From Mangifera indica (lineage: Eukaryota > Streptophyta > Magnoliopsida > Sapindales > Anacardiaceae), in NCBI RefSeq assembly GCF_011075055.1, contig NC_058141.1:372001-436000 (forward strand): a stretch of DNA of 64,000 nucleotides, in the 5' to 3' direction. Position numbers and translations under genes: made by a program. Shown here in pieces: positions 1 to 21,533 of this stretch (its first letter is position 1; each line of letters opens with the position of its first letter). The notes beneath the pieces were generated by a model. That model saw only the letters and a program-made list of their open reading frames with translations, was not told the DNA's origin and searched no databases.

Positions 1-3000
1 CTCCTCAGAAGCCAAAAGTGCATCAAGCATGCCAAAGTAAACCTGCAAATTGAGAGCAGAGAGTTTTAATAACCGAAGGAGATTTTGCTGAAAAGCTGAT
101 TCCATCTAGAAGAAAAATTTTCTTACCGCCATGTCTCCTAAAGATTTGCTACAAATTGGGCAGATGTAGTGACTGCATGTGTATGCCTGAAAATATTTTG
201 TGAGAGCAGAATTTAGTATCGATTTCTTAAGATTTCTCCCCATATATAAGGCAACAGATACCCACAAAGAAACCAGAACAGAGAAAATGAAGAGACCTGA
301 AAGCAAGCCGAATGCATGAAGTGGCCACAAGGAAGTGCTCTGACAGTCGCACTTGATGTGAATAAAAAATCACAGCAAATGGGGCAGTTTGTTTCAAGAC
401 CTTTCTCTCGGCACTTGTGATCCACTAACTTCATTGCCAGGCAGCAATTGCATGTCATGCAATGAAAAAAATCAACACCAAGGCCCCTCCCAACACGGCA
501 TAAATTGCAGAAAGGGCAATGATAAACAACCCTGAAATAAACAGTCACAATTAGCTTATTATATAATTAATTATTCCTATAATCGTAATATAATAATCAT
601 AAGATCTGCTAATTGGGCACACAATATGGTTCACAATGGTAAATAATGAGATTATGTATCATCTCTTAAACTTGATACCAGAGTCGGCACCCAATCAATT
701 TTTAAGTTCATCCAACCTTATTTTGTTATACTATATTCAATTCAAGCTCAAGTTTAGTCAAATCATTAGACATTATCGGGTTAAAAGAAAAAGTTTCTAA
801 GCATTTCTACCTTTCATTGTCAAAAAATTTGCAGATGGGACAATAATACTTTGCCATAGAGAAACCACCACAGGATGGTGTTGTGCAAACTGGCCCAACA
901 GGTTGAATTTTCAAGCAACGCATGCACATCATTTCAGTAGTAGCCTTTCTGTGATTAAATAAAATAAATCATAAAGCAGGCAAAAGTCACCCAGAATTAA
1001 GAACGCAATAAATGGCAAAAAATTTACCTATCCATGGAATGGTCACTGACTTTATCATGGCAAAACCTGCATGTAAACAACTTGCCACAGCAAACAGCAC
1101 GAAGTTTGCAATTCCTTGTGTAGTGCTCACATCCAAAAATCTGTTTCTCTGAATCCCGAAATGATGGAGAACAGCCATATATATCTTCACCATTTGAACT
1201 TTCATTATCTTTTTCTTGGAGTGACTTCTGTTGAGAAGCAATCCAGCGACTGACATAGATTCATGTATAGACAAGGGTCAATAGAAGCATTATAATGCAT
1301 ATAAGCAAAAAAAGGGATCACAGGATGATAACAGCAGAAACACACCTGGTCAAAAGATTTTGAATAAGATAAGCTTTTCGTCTGGGGTCAAGAGTCGAAT
1401 CTCGAGAAACTTTTCTTATCTCTGCCTCCAGCTCATTTTGATTCATTCGAAAAATATCTTTCCACCCAGGTTTAAAAGTCTGATCACTGTGATCCAGGCT
1501 TTCATGGACATCAGATCCTAAAGAGTGAATCTTCTACATATATTAGCAAGAGATCATCACACATACAAAAATGTTCATAATTTTTTATAAAGAAAAGATG
1601 CAATAATATGGAGCATGCTCTAAATTAGCACAAATCTAGACATAAGCAAGCAAAAAAAATCAGCAGCTGAAAAAATAAGAGAGCAAGTCACAAACCAAGT
1701 GATGTACAACTCTCTGATGTTGCTGTGGGTGGAGCTGCTACTGATCCTTCCCACCATTCATTAAGCCACTCGCTAAACATTGTGTTTCGAGTAGCCTGCT
1801 TCCACGTGTCCATCATTATATTCTGCTCCTCCTGAGTAAGAGCAGAAGTCACCCATGGCAGCATTGATTGAAGTACTTCTGCACCAGTAGTACCTATTAT
1901 GCGACCAATGATCTTATCCTGTTCCTCAACAGAAAAATGTCTGTCAAATAAGGGCCAGAGCTCAAGTTCTTCTCGGAAAACATGCTGATCTAGTGTTACT
2001 CTTATTGATTTGCACATGCCCTGAAGCTCAGTGGCTTTCTCATTGTACTTTCTCACAACTTCAGTTCTAGTAATATGATCAGAGAGATTGATATTCAAAC
2101 ATTCATGAAGTTGTGTAAGTTCAGAAAGAGCAGACGAAATGTCTTCAAATAGTTTCTCCTCCTGCTTGTGGTCTAGAGTGTAAGAATGACTGACATTATG
2201 AAGAGTCTCTTTAGATTCTAATGCTGGAAATACAATGTCATCTTCCGCATTACTATGAGCTCGATATAAACCCGACAACAGACGAAATCTACCAGTAAAC
2301 TGTCTAAGGAAACTCTCATTACAATCATTAAGTTTTCCAGATTCGACATCTAAATATTCCAAGTCTTTTCGTATGGCCTTATGAAATTTGAATATAGTAT
2401 CAATAGGTCGAGTTGTGCATCCAATATCTGCTGAGCTTAAATCTGTTTCCCAATTAAAAAGACTGGAATTAAGAAAAGGTGCATAAGGGCCAAAAGACAA
2501 GGACCGAAGAGATTTCACACCAGCAAGAGAAGTGCCAAGATTATTGCCATTCACTCCTAAGCCAGGGACACAGCAAGATTGATTACCACAAGATGATTTA
2601 TTATTATTTACAGATAGTGTAGGTGTACAAGCATCACAATCCCCTAATGGAATCGAGTTTCCACATTTAAGCGGCCTTTTATCATCATCTGTTTCATCTA
2701 CTTGAACAAATGCAGGCTTTTCATCAGCAGAAAACATACAGGTGCACGTGCAGGATGGTTGTTTAATATCTTGTTTGCTTCCTGCCATGGTTCTTGCAGG
2801 ACAACCAATTGCACTTGAAGATAAGCACACATTCCTAGAATGACCTTTGCATGCCCAGCCAGAAAAAAGTGTAACTAAGGCAGAATCTGATGCTGGAGCT
2901 GCATCAGATAACTATGGCATTTAGAAACTGACAAAATGAAACAAGTAGCACACAGCACCAAAAAAACAAATTGTAATAAATACTAATAAAAAGAATAAGA

Positions 3001-6000
3001 GTGGCAATCAGCACTGAACCTGCCATATACATATTTTGAAGAAAAGACCTTGCTTCTTCTTCACTCAGTGATCGTACCAACCATGGTAAGACACATTCAA
3101 TCAATTTCAAGGGCATCACACATAAGCTCTGATAAAGTAGTTCTCTCTGTCTTTTGGAGCTAAAGTGTTTTCGAGCAAGTGGAAGAACCTGCAAATTCAG
3201 TGCTGATATCAGATGGATTTGACGGACACTAAGTTTTCAAATTATACAAGGGATCAAAAGGAAGACAACAATAAAGAAGCATCCAAGTTTTACTAACATG
3301 AAGAATGAAGAAATGACATCCCCTTATATCAGGAAAACTAAGCTACTTGTCATAAAGCATAACACAATGCTCACCTGAACTTCCTCATTGTGGAAGTGCT
3401 TCTGTATGCTGGCCATTATCAGATCAGCCTGTGAGCACAATTTTGCATAGAATTCAGCAGAAGATGAGTTGGATCCAGTACTCTGAATACTTTCTATCAG
3501 GCACCTCAGATTGTCAAAGTGAATTTCTTCTTCTGCATGCTCATGAGCAAACGAGAGTTCTGCATCTACAGCAGGGAATATAACTTTGTCCTCAGCAATA
3601 CTGCAGTCGGAGAACAAAAAAGTTCAATTCATAAAATCTAAGCGGTTAAAAGGTAGCAACAAGGAATTATTACATATGCTCTCTTATACTAAAATGCAAT
3701 CTTAATTATCCTTTTCATTCTAATTAATAAGTTATTTAAAGCCATTATAAGAGGGAGAAGTAAAATAGAGGACAAATCCAACAAAGTTTGAAAGGTTTAA
3801 GAAACTGGAGGAACATTTACTCAAGCCTTCCATACTGCAGAGTTTTAAATGACTAATTTCCATTCCTAGCTTGAAGAGTCATTCCACAGTTGGTAGACCT
3901 TGTTTGTGAGAAAATTAATTTGATATGCCACTTCTGAACATTAAACTCAATGCAATTGACAATGTGAGCACAATCATAGAGGAGCCAAAAACAAACCTAT
4001 GAAATATACAGACTTCTGCAATAAACTGCAGCCTCTTGTTGACGGCAGACAAGTCAGAAAAATCTCCAGAAAGTTGAATATTCCTAGCGGCCTTAGCAAT
4101 ATCCTTTAACTCACTTTTTATAGCATTATGCCAAAGCAAAATTTCATCTATAGGACAGGACAAAGAAGAATTGGTAACATCACAACTCAGCTCCACATAT
4201 TTCCTTTTACCACTTTTGGTAGATTCACAAGTACAAGGTCCCCTGTCAGTTTCACAGACCAATGCACCAGACCCAGTAGTTTGACTTCCAGCTTGCAAAT
4301 TATCTTCACAATGACTATGAGATACTTTTCCTCTCATCCAGGCAAATATAACCTGCTGAAGAAGTTTCTCTTTTGGGATTATCTTGCGCAAGCACTTGTC
4401 CATATCCTGATGTTCATCGGATGATATAGAGGAGGAAAGCCACGGAAGAAACTCAGCCATCATATTAACAGGAATACTGCATAGAAACTGCCAAACTAAT
4501 GATGCCTGCTCTTCAAATGAAAATTTCTCGATAAGCAAGGGAAAGACCTGCAAAATTCAATAAAGCACTTCAAGAGGTTGAGTACAAAACCAAACAGAAG
4601 AATTTTACGCATATAAATTCCTCAATGTTGCAATTAGGATAATAGACAGAATGTTCTGCAAAATTATTGGCAAAAGGCACAGAGTCAAAGAGAGAGAGAG
4701 AGAGATAACAAAGCAAAGTTAACCCTGCATAAAATAAATAGATACCTGTTCCTCTTCCTTGGACATATGCTGGCTAATGGATGTCTGAAGGGCGCCCGTA
4801 CAAGAGGCTAACTCCCTCCGATAACCTTCCTCGTTTTGCATACTAGAATTCAGCAACTGAAATAATTGATCAAAAAGAACACTCTCCCCCTCATGTTCAA
4901 GGGAATATGTCCGTGCCACATTCTTCACCCGTATATCAAGAGCTGGAAAGATAACCTACAATTTTAAAGTAGCACGTAGTGATGACTTTTATTATTTTAA
5001 GAAAAGAATAAGGAGAATAAAATTTCTAATGTCAAATTTTAAGGATGTAATATGATAGATATACATCTTGCTTTTCATATTCCATCTACATATTGCTGCT
5101 AGCCAAACCTTTAATGTTCCATAGAATGATCATTTCGATTTTGTTATCCTTTTATGAACCACACCAGAATAACCTAACATATCCTGAATAGGAAAAACTG
5201 CCAGCAGAGCAAGAGCATAACAACAGTACATCCTTGTTTTGAAAATTATTTAATACATTTCTCAAAATTTATCCATTCAAATAGGTACAAAAAGCACTCA
5301 AAAATGAAAATATCTGTCCCATGATTTGTTGGTCCAACACAGAAGGTACAAAAGTGAACCAGCACACACTTTTAAGGCACTTTATTTGAGCATAGGGAAT
5401 GAAGAGTCAAAATGTGAAATAATCAATAATTCCACCAATTGTTTAAATGAATCGAAAAGAACCATCTAAAATGCATTACTGCTAGAGTAAAGTGGAAACT
5501 TTAGAAGGCATTGCTATTCTATTTAATCTAATCCATCTGAATTTGACCGAGGCCATGGCATTAATTGTTTTCCCAAAAGAAAAAAACTTTACAATGGAAG
5601 AAGACTCTACAAAGCAATGAAAAGCTGTCCACAATACCTATAATACGTGTATGGATTAGAACATAAGGAGAAACAAAAAGAGTTCATACTTTTCAAAGTT
5701 TATTTAACCAAAAAAACAAAACAAAACCATGGTTTGGCATCAGTAGGGGAGTGTTCCGCCACAGGGGGAAGCACACACACAAGCGGCGGTGGACGGAGCC
5801 GAAGTAAGAATGTCGGCTTGAGTAATGCAATCATTGGTGAGAATCCAATGCCTTGAAATCTCAAAGGTGGAAATTCACCATATTAAATGGATGGTGTACT
5901 TTCTAACAAAAAAAAGTATTTATCTTTTTTTTTTATTTTGAATTAATCATAGATTGCCTTGAACTATAATGAAATAATCATACACAATCATGGTGCTGCT

Positions 6001-7099
6001 AACAGCCCTAGGGATCAGTGATTCCATTTATATACCCTTTCTGTTCATCATTACAAATTTCATAACGTCCAATATTTTTCCTACTTATCTGCTAACTTTC
6101 TTTATCAATAACCTAATTTGAAACATAGATTGATACCAATTATAAAGCAAAATATAGTGTTATATGGCAATTGAAATGAAATCATTGAAAAAGAAACCAT
6201 TTTAGTCAGACAATTTATCTAGATGCCAGATTGTATACCACGTATGCCAATTCCGTTAACTATCCAACAAACCATAATTTTTGAGATTCATATTTATGGC
6301 CACTTAAAGATGTTCAAAATGACATGCAGTAAAAAATCCAAAAACCATAAATTACAGCACCCAGTAGCTCACGTCCGTCCAAACTGCTCGAGACACACTA
6401 AGTTAAGGTTTTGCCTATCCAAAAGCACCATCAATCAAAAGAAAACACAAATGCAAATCCAAGACAAAGCATAATGGTATAAGACCATCTCCACCAAGTT
6501 CAAAGGAACAATGTACTGCCACTTCAGAGTTTGTAAGTTCAAATAATTATCAAAAGCCATCCAATCCAATACATGGTTTCTAATTCTAGCTTTGTATCCT
6601 CCATTATTCTCCAACTTCTTATTCAGCAACTGGAGATTTTTACTCGGTTTTAGAAAATTAACAAGCAGATACAATTAATCAACTAATCAATTCAAATTAG
6701 CAACCTTAAACAGGAGAAAAAAAATGAATTTTTACAATTAGAAATGAAAATTTCAAAGCTATAACACAAAAACAAAAACCTACGACGCATTACCTCGTCC
6801 TCTGCATTGCAGTGGTGCTTATAAATAGCCCGAAGGAAGTGATAACGGTCCAACAAGCTACTAATATCACCACCGGCGTCTAAATTCGTGGCGAAGGCCA
6901 TGGCGGCTCGGTGAAGTCCATCGAGCTCGGACTTAATCGCCTTGTGGAAAAACAAGAAGATAAGAATCGGCGATTTCAACGCCGAGTTCTTTAAACACGT
7001 TTTGGATTGAGTAGAAGCGTCGATTGGATTCACCGTACCTGCCATTACAGCCACCCCTCCTTCTCCTCTGCCACCTCCGTCCACAAAAGGCGTCGCCAT
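1..7099 (-). CDS. BTS: BRUTUS-like hemerythrin/RING E3 ubiquitin ligase (3' end beyond window)
   Basis: Iron-binding E3 ligase family that limits iron uptake in plants by degrading bHLH regulators (family knowledge). Twelve exons join in frame from the ATG at 7099: 7099-6794, 4955-4746, 4547-3997, 3600-3375, 3188-3020, 2898-1696, 1517-1346, 1249-1028, 948-811, 531-297, 186-127, 42-1. These total 3534 nt, or 1178 codons, and all junctions are GT-AG. Three hemerythrin-like domains are visible near residues 50-190, 290-440 and 655-805. Each has its HxxxE-type ligand motifs ([24 protein letters not shown]). They are followed by a CHY/CTCHY zinc finger (about 990-1120) and a RING (CPIC ... [10 protein letters not shown] ... 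CPIC). Three hemerythrins point to BTS rather than the two-domain BTSL proteins. The reading frame is intact. Intron 1 is long (1838 nt). Roughly 60 C-terminal residues, including the zinc ribbon, should lie left of base 1. Confidence 0.95.
4688..4707. repeat. GA dinucleotide microsatellite in BTS-like intron 2
   Basis: A short run of AG dinucleotides lies within the intron between exons 4955-4746 and 4547-3997. It is a simple repeat with no further signal. Confidence 0.7.
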
Positions 7100-14963
<7,864 letters not shown>

Positions 14964-17023
14964 ATGATGAAGAACCAACAGAGCAAATCCCAAAAGGCCA
15001 TGTTTGGCTCATTCACAAATCTCTTCAATGCAGAGTTTCAAATTCTCCATCTCCTTTCTCTTTTTCTCTTCTTTGGGTGCGGCGTCATTTTTGGAATCAT
15101 TCTTGGTTTTTCTCTTAAAGACTTTTCTTTTAATCTTAAAATCACACAACTCTCTCAGCCTCCTTCTTCTTCTTCTTCTCCTTCTCCATCTTTGCCGCCT
15201 GGTTTTAGTCGCGTGTGGCTGAGAGAGTACTTAAAGGTTCCGAATATAAAGCATGACATGGAAGAAGAGGAGCTTTTATGGAGAGCTTCACTGAGTCCAA
15301 AGATTCACGAGTATCCATTTGAGAGAGTTCCCAGGGTTGCATTTTTGTTCTTGGTGAAAGGTCCTGTGTTATTGGCTCCGTTATGGGAAAAATTCTTCGA
15401 AGGGTATGAAGATCTGTATTCAATTTACGTGCATTCAAGTCCATCTTTCAATGAAGCACAAGGAGAGCCTCCAGGTTCCGTGTTTTACGGCAGAAGAATT
15501 CCCCGCAAGGTCAGTTCATTTGTTGATTTGATTAATTTGTAATATATATGAAAAAAAATTATTGATAATAGATTCCATCCAAACTGACTCTAAAAAATAC
15601 AGTTCGACACCAGGACCCCTCTTAGCTTTAAAAAATAAAATTATTTTAATATATATAAAATATCAATATAATCCTTCAAACTAATAATTTTTTATAAATT
15701 TCTTATTAAGCAAGATTCTCTTTTTGATTTGGGATTTAACTTTAACAAAATTGTGAAAGAATTTTAACTGACATTGATATATAACAGTCGGGTCAGATTT
15801 ATCTCAGTATGTTTTTACTTAATTGATAGTGAAGGCAAACTATTGCAGTTGTTTCAACACCAAAACTTAATTGATGCACTTGTTTCTGGATTCAAAAGAG
15901 TCACATATATCAGATTAATTGTATGCAGAGAAGAGAACTAGGTTATTGTTGTTACGATTAAGCCTTTTTTAAGTTTTACGTATTTCTATTTCATCTTGTC
16001 TGATTTAAGAATTGTTAATTCCAGAACTTTATTTTATTAGAAATGTTAAGTTCTTCTCCCTCAGCTTTTAGCCATGGAATCAAGTTAGAGTTTGTGAAGC
16101 TCATAATATATTAGCTGTTATACTACCTAAATTATAGTTCAAGAACATGATAATCTTTAAGCATGAGAATTTTTCCCTGACTCATTAAATGTAAATAGGA
16201 TATTCAAAGGATTTAGCAACGGTGTTTGACTTATTTTCTTTTTAATTTTAATTTTTTGTGGGTGGACCTACGGGTTTTGTTTTAGCAATGTAAAACTTTA
16301 TGTGTGATTGTTTCTTTTTAATTTTGATTTTTTGCACGGGAGCACTCAACCCTCCTGTGAAAATTGCATTTACTAATGTAGGAAGTTCAATGGGGAGACG
16401 TGAACATGATTGAAGCTGAGCGTCGCCTCTTAGCCAATGCACTTTTGGATTTCTCAAATAAGCGTTTTGTTCTCCTCTCAGAATCCTGTATTCCACTCTT
16501 CAACTTCACCACCATATACTCTTACCTCATGAACTCGGCTCAAAACTTCGTGGAGGTCAAGGACGTTGAAGGTTCAGTTGGCCGTGGCCGATACATTCGT
16601 AAAATGGGTTCAAAAATCACCCTCAATCAATGGAGAAAAGGCTCACAATGGTTCCAGACTGACAGGGAACTTGCCTTTGAAATGGTCTCGGACAAAACTT
16701 ACTTTCCACTGTTTCAGAAGTATTGTAAGGGAAGATGCTATTCGGATGAACATTACTTGCCAACATTTGTGCACATTAAATTTCCGGAGAAGAGTGCCAA
16801 CAGGACGTTAACTTGGGTTGACTGGTCTTATGGCGGCGCTCACCCTAGAAAATTTATCAGAACGGGCGTCACAGTTGAGCTTCTGCGGGATTTGAGAGGT
16901 GGATACACTTGTCAATACAATGGAAATTCAACCAACGTTTGTTACTTGTTTGCAAGAAAGTTCATGCCTAACACTGTGGACAGACTGTTGAGATATGCAG
17001 CAAAAGAATTGCACATCAGATAA
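14964..17023 (+). CDS. GT14 (core-2/I-branching, DUF266) glycosyltransferase
   Basis: Probable Golgi type II membrane glycosyltransferase of the plant DUF266/BC10-like group; members affect cell-wall or glycoprotein glycans, and the substrate is not predictable here. Two exons, 14964-15509 and 16382-17023, join in frame (1188 nt, 395 aa), with a GT-AG intron of 872 bp. A hydrophobic signal anchor at about residues 28-52 ([18 protein letters not shown]) is followed by a Ser/Pro-rich stem encoded by a CTT-type repeat. The catalytic domain begins near [12 protein letters not shown] and contains [15 protein letters not shown], the junction to [28 protein letters not shown] and the family motif [15 protein letters not shown]. 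The length is normal for the family. The ATG chosen is the first of two adjacent ATGs. An AATAAA follows the stop almost at once, and the next gene is convergent. Confidence 0.92.
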
Positions 17024-17800
17024 CACTGAATAAAGTTTTCACCAAGAGGGGAAAAGATCATCATTCTTTATTTACTTGAAAATTTTTTCGGATAGAATTC
17101 TATATATTTTTTCATTGTAATGGTTTGAAGAATGGAAGGAGGAGGTTCGGGGCAATGGCTGCCACTCTGTTGTTTCATGTATGCCCGCACGGCCACCCCA
17201 ACATGTACCTAAGATCAGCTTTGCTTTGATAAGAGTTGTCTTAATGCAAATCAGACTGTAAGTGGCTCTGCGAGGAAGGGTTTCAGAATTTAGAGCTGGA
17301 AAGTGGAAACTCACGTCACATGGGTTAACTAAAGTCAGAATTCAATACTTTGGCAAAAACCAATAAATTATGGTCAAAAGCCTGTCACATATGAAACCTT
17401 TTCCGGCTGTCCTGATTGTTCAAAACTTTAGCTAAAAAGTTTAGATCTAAAACGCAATCTTTAATCTCGAATTGCTAAATTCCAAGCAAAACAGACAGAA
17501 AAAACAGATTAATTTGATTTTATCAAACATTCTATAATGAGTTTGCTTTGCTTTCCGAGGAATGATTGATGAAATCAAGTTTAAGTTAATTATCGTATTT
17601 GTTTTCATAAAGTAAACCAAAAGAATCATCTCCAGTTCTCTGTAAAAACTGTTTCCGGTACTAACACATTACTTCCACTAACCATCCATTTCCATATCCA
17701 TAGACTGTTTAAAAGTAAACAAAATACAAGGAAGGAAACCCCATTAATTACAATAATAACAACTGTTCTATTCTATTCTATTCAACCAAACTCAACTCCC
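17024..17800. other. Convergent intergenic region between GT14 and LRR-RLK genes
   Basis: It should contain the 3' UTRs of both flanking genes. No coding sequence or repeat is recognised. Confidence 0.7.
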
Positions 17801-20800
17801 TCACTGACTCACTCCCCCCATCGTCTCCTCAGACAAACAAGGTGAGTCAGATACCGACTCAAAGTTCTCATGACACGGCGACACCTCCACTCCGCGTATC
17901 TCCTCTATCATCTTCGCCACCTGTCCCATGATCGGCCGTTGATCAGGGGACGCCGCCGTACAAGACATTGCAACTTGCAGCAATCCCACCATCTCCTCCT
18001 CTATGTCCTTGTATCTCATCAACTCCAAATCGAATACCTCCGCTGTCCATTCCTCCCTCACCACCGACTGCACCCACCGTGGCAGGTCCACCACGCCTCC
18101 GTACCCCACCCCGGCTCCGCTGCCTCCGTCAATCGCAGACGGGCACTTGCCCGTCAGTATCTCCAGCAAGAGTACTCCAAACGAGTAGACATCCGATTTC
18201 TGGGACTGTCTCCGACCGTCCGATGATGTAAGTTCAGGCGCACGGTAGCCGTTGGATCTTTGGACAGTGTTCGGAGAAGCAAAGATTGAGAGACCAAAGT
18301 CACAGACACGTGCGTTGCCTGTCCTGTCCAGGAGGACGTTCGTAGACTTGATGTTACCGTGGATAATTTTAAGTGATTTGCATGTGTTGTGAATGAATGC
18401 CAGTCCACGCGCCGCCCCCGCCGCAATTTTCAGTCTGGTTGTCCAGTCCAGCGGCATGCGCCCTGGTCCTCGATTACCTGTCGGAAATTAAGTGCAGTAA
18501 ATTACTGTATGACCCTTTTGATTAATACAGAATAATACTATGTGAAGGACTGGATACCACAGGGCTCAAATCTGAAGGGGGTTCAAACTCGAATTTAAAT
18601 TTATTTGATATAGTTAAAGATATTATTAAAAATTTGTAATAAAATAAATAATATCATAAAAAATAAATTTAAATCATATTATTAAATTATAATTATAATC
18701 CAAATTCATCTTAAATTGAATTAAAATAGTTTGATTCCACCCAACCTTAGTTTTGTCTGAATCAAAGACAAGGGATGGCAATGACTTTAACTTTAGATGG
18801 TGGTCTCAACTCAAATCAAAACAATAAAATAAAATAATGAGACGAATATTGCGTAGACCCCATGAAGTTTGATGAAGTATCAATGTCACCCCAGAAAAAG
18901 CCAAAAATAAAAATGCACGAAAAAGAACAAAAAGGAAAAGCTGATAAAGATTAAAGAAGACAATTATCTGCTGAACATAGCAGAGCTGCAAACAGCACAA
19001 CAGTAACCCCTGTTCCGCCACTGTGTTGTAGCCTTTTTCAGTAAATTGATTAATAGATGGATAAAAGATACCCCATAGGCCGAGGATTGGTGTAGCCATG
19101 CCATGCCATGCCATGCATGTTACACAACAAAACACAACTCAGGTGAATAGAGGGCTTACCGATTTCAGTTTGACTTTGACCTAAAACTCGAGTTCATCAC
19201 CTCTCCTTTAATCAGTTTAAATTCAGCTTAGACAGAAGATTTAAATTTTTAGTCCTATTAGGATTGAAATTTTTTAAATTCATAAGTTCAACAAATCAAA
19301 TCAAACCCTTTTAATCAATCTCGAATTTAAGCTTAAACTTAATAATATAAAACTTTTAATCTCAAAGTTGTTTGAATTAAAGTTGTTTTAGATTTGTTAG
19401 AATTGAATTGACAAACAAATTCAAACAAACTCAATTCGAACTCAATCTTATTAAGATGTGATGACAATTCTAAGCTACAATCGAGATACAACTCACAAAT
19501 TACTTGTAGCTTGGTGCACCCAATTTGATAAATTCTATAAATACCTAATGTTATATGTACTCGGTTTTCATAATATAATTTTTACTGAAACCTTCAAATA
19601 TTATTATCTTTTATATTAATAAACTCTTAGATCTTTGAAATCTTGGACTTACATCCCCTAAAACTTATTTAACCTACAAAATTTTTATATGTTAACTATA
19701 ACAAATTTCATCTGACTCTCTCATCTTTTAAAATTTACATGTACAACCTCCTGTCAAACTTTAATCTTTAAATATAAGTTAAGGCTGGCTTAACTATAAT
19801 TTCTAGCAATTGTTATTTCAGCTTGCAACCCCAAAGTCCTACGTCTATCCTATAAACCTAATTGAATCCAACAGAACCTGGCTAGGGTCATTGCAGCCTG
19901 GTGCGGCGACCAGCTTTCCAATGCAAACACTTTATTTCATGCAAAACATTTTGACAAAAAATATAGAAAAACAAAAACACATTTTTCAACACAAAAACGA
20001 AGCCAAGCAAAAAAATATGATAATGGATCATCATTCATCAACCGCCTCCCTGAACCCGATGGGCCGCCACGGCACCGTCGCATCTCCCCCGCAAACAACC
20101 GCAAAGCCATTGCCATTATACTTCTACTAATCGTAATTAAAACAAGAAATTAAAGTAAAGCTTATTGTAAATAAATGACTTGTAAACTTACCATGGAGCA
20201 GCCAAAACAAGCTTCCGTTGGGCATGAAATCAGAAACAAGCAATTTCTCTTCTCTGGCAAAATAATAAGCCTTCAAACCAACCAAATTGGGATGCCTTAA
20301 TCTCCCCAGAACCTCCATGTGTTGTTCAAACTCTTTCTTCCCACCAACACTCGCGTCTTTTAGCCTTTTTACAGCCACCACACTTCCGTCATCGAGCACG
20401 GCCTTGTACGCCGTCCCAAACCCGCCTTTACCAAGCATTTCCGCCGAGGCTCTAAGCAAGTCTTCCAGCTCAAACCTTTTCACTCCCTCGAAAAACACCA
20501 TGCTCCCCCGCTCGTTATACGCCGACTGAGCCGGATACGGGCTGGAAGAGTAAACGATTTTTTCACCCTCCATCAGCTTTGACCTCTTTCTGTCACGCAC
20601 GTAATTTCTCCAGAAGTAATAGTAGAGTAAGAGAGAAATGATTGCAAGAACTACGAAGTCTCCGACGATTATGGCTATTACGGCGATAGAGCTTACTTTG
20701 GCATGTGTTTTGTGAGGGTTTTGTGGTGTGTTTGGGTTCGTGGTCGTGGGAATGGAGCTTGGTGACGAAGTTACTACACTTGATGGCTTGTTTCCTGGGT

Positions 20801-21533
20801 TGAGTGGCGAAGCAATGGCGCCATCGGATCCGGGTTTTTTGGGGTCAGATACGTCTGCTTTGCAATCTTGCAATGGGGATCCACAAAGCGCTGCGTTTTG
20901 AGAGAATGAAGACAAAGGGAAGCTTGACAAAGAGTCTGGGATTTTACCCGAAAGCTTGTTACCCGAAACGTTGAAGTCTTGCAGATTCTGCAGATTCAGG
21001 TCCGTGATTTGACCGGAGAACCCGTTCTCTTCAAGTCGAAGAGTCAAAAGATGTGTCAAATGGTTGACCGTCGCCGGAATCCACCCAGTGAAATTGTTAT
21101 ACGACAGATCAAGACGGTAGAGTCTAGACAGCGACTGAACCGACGCCGGAAAGTCGCCGGAAAATTCATTGTGGGAGAGAAACAGAAGCTTCAACGCTGT
21201 GAAGTTAGAAAGGTCCGGGACGGAACCTGTGAAGCGGTTGTTTTTAAGGCTCAAAACACGGAGCTGAGTCAAAAAAGTGAGTGACTGAAACGAACCGCTG
21301 AGTTCGAGGTTCTCCAGGACGAGTCGTGAAACCCTGTTTTGAAGACAAGAGACTCCAGTCCAACCGCTACATGGGTCCGACGTGTCGTTCCAAGTGGTGA
21401 GCCTGTCAGCTTCGTCGGAAGAAGCTTTGAAGTCTAGAAGCGGTTTCAAATCTGGGTTTGTTGCGGCTTCAAGGAGAAAGTAATGGAGGGCTAAGAGACA
21501 GACAGTGAAACGCAGCGTTTTGTGTACCGACAT
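17801..21533 (-). CDS. LRR receptor-like kinase, At1g68400 type, atypical HGN catalytic loop
   Basis: Plasma-membrane LRR-RLK. Two exons, 21533-20192 and 18477-17801, join in frame (2019 nt, 672 aa) across a 1714-bp GT-AG intron, giving ...WLLHG-NRGPGRMPLDW. The ATG at 21533 is preferred over the in-frame ATG at 21620 because it starts directly at the signal peptide (CLLALHYFLLEAA). Next come the LRRNT region (TWNDTSDPCSGWTGVSC), about five LRRs, a Pro/Ser-rich linker, a transmembrane helix near residues 285-310, and a kinase domain from FELEDLLRASAEMLGKGGFG. The VAVK lysine, the DFG and the APE are present. The HRD aspartate is replaced by Asn (HGNIKSTN, codon 18353-18355), so it is probably a pseudokinase or weakly active, as in many subfamily III RLKs. 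The carboxy end DSPCLSEE matches At1g68400 as I remember it. Confidence 0.93.
19096..19118. repeat. Short CCATG pentamer repeat in RLK intron
   Basis: A run of tandem GCCAT/CCATG units lies within the long RLK intron. It is a simple-sequence repeat only. Confidence 0.7.

Noticed and set aside
987..1274. 95-aa minus-strand frame overlapping a BTS exon
   Set aside because: It is in another frame; the spliced BTS frame with CHY zinc-finger cysteines explains this sequence.
17870..18426. Several long plus-strand frames opposite the RLK kinase exon
   Set aside because: They are reflections of the GC-rich kinase coding sequence on the other strand.
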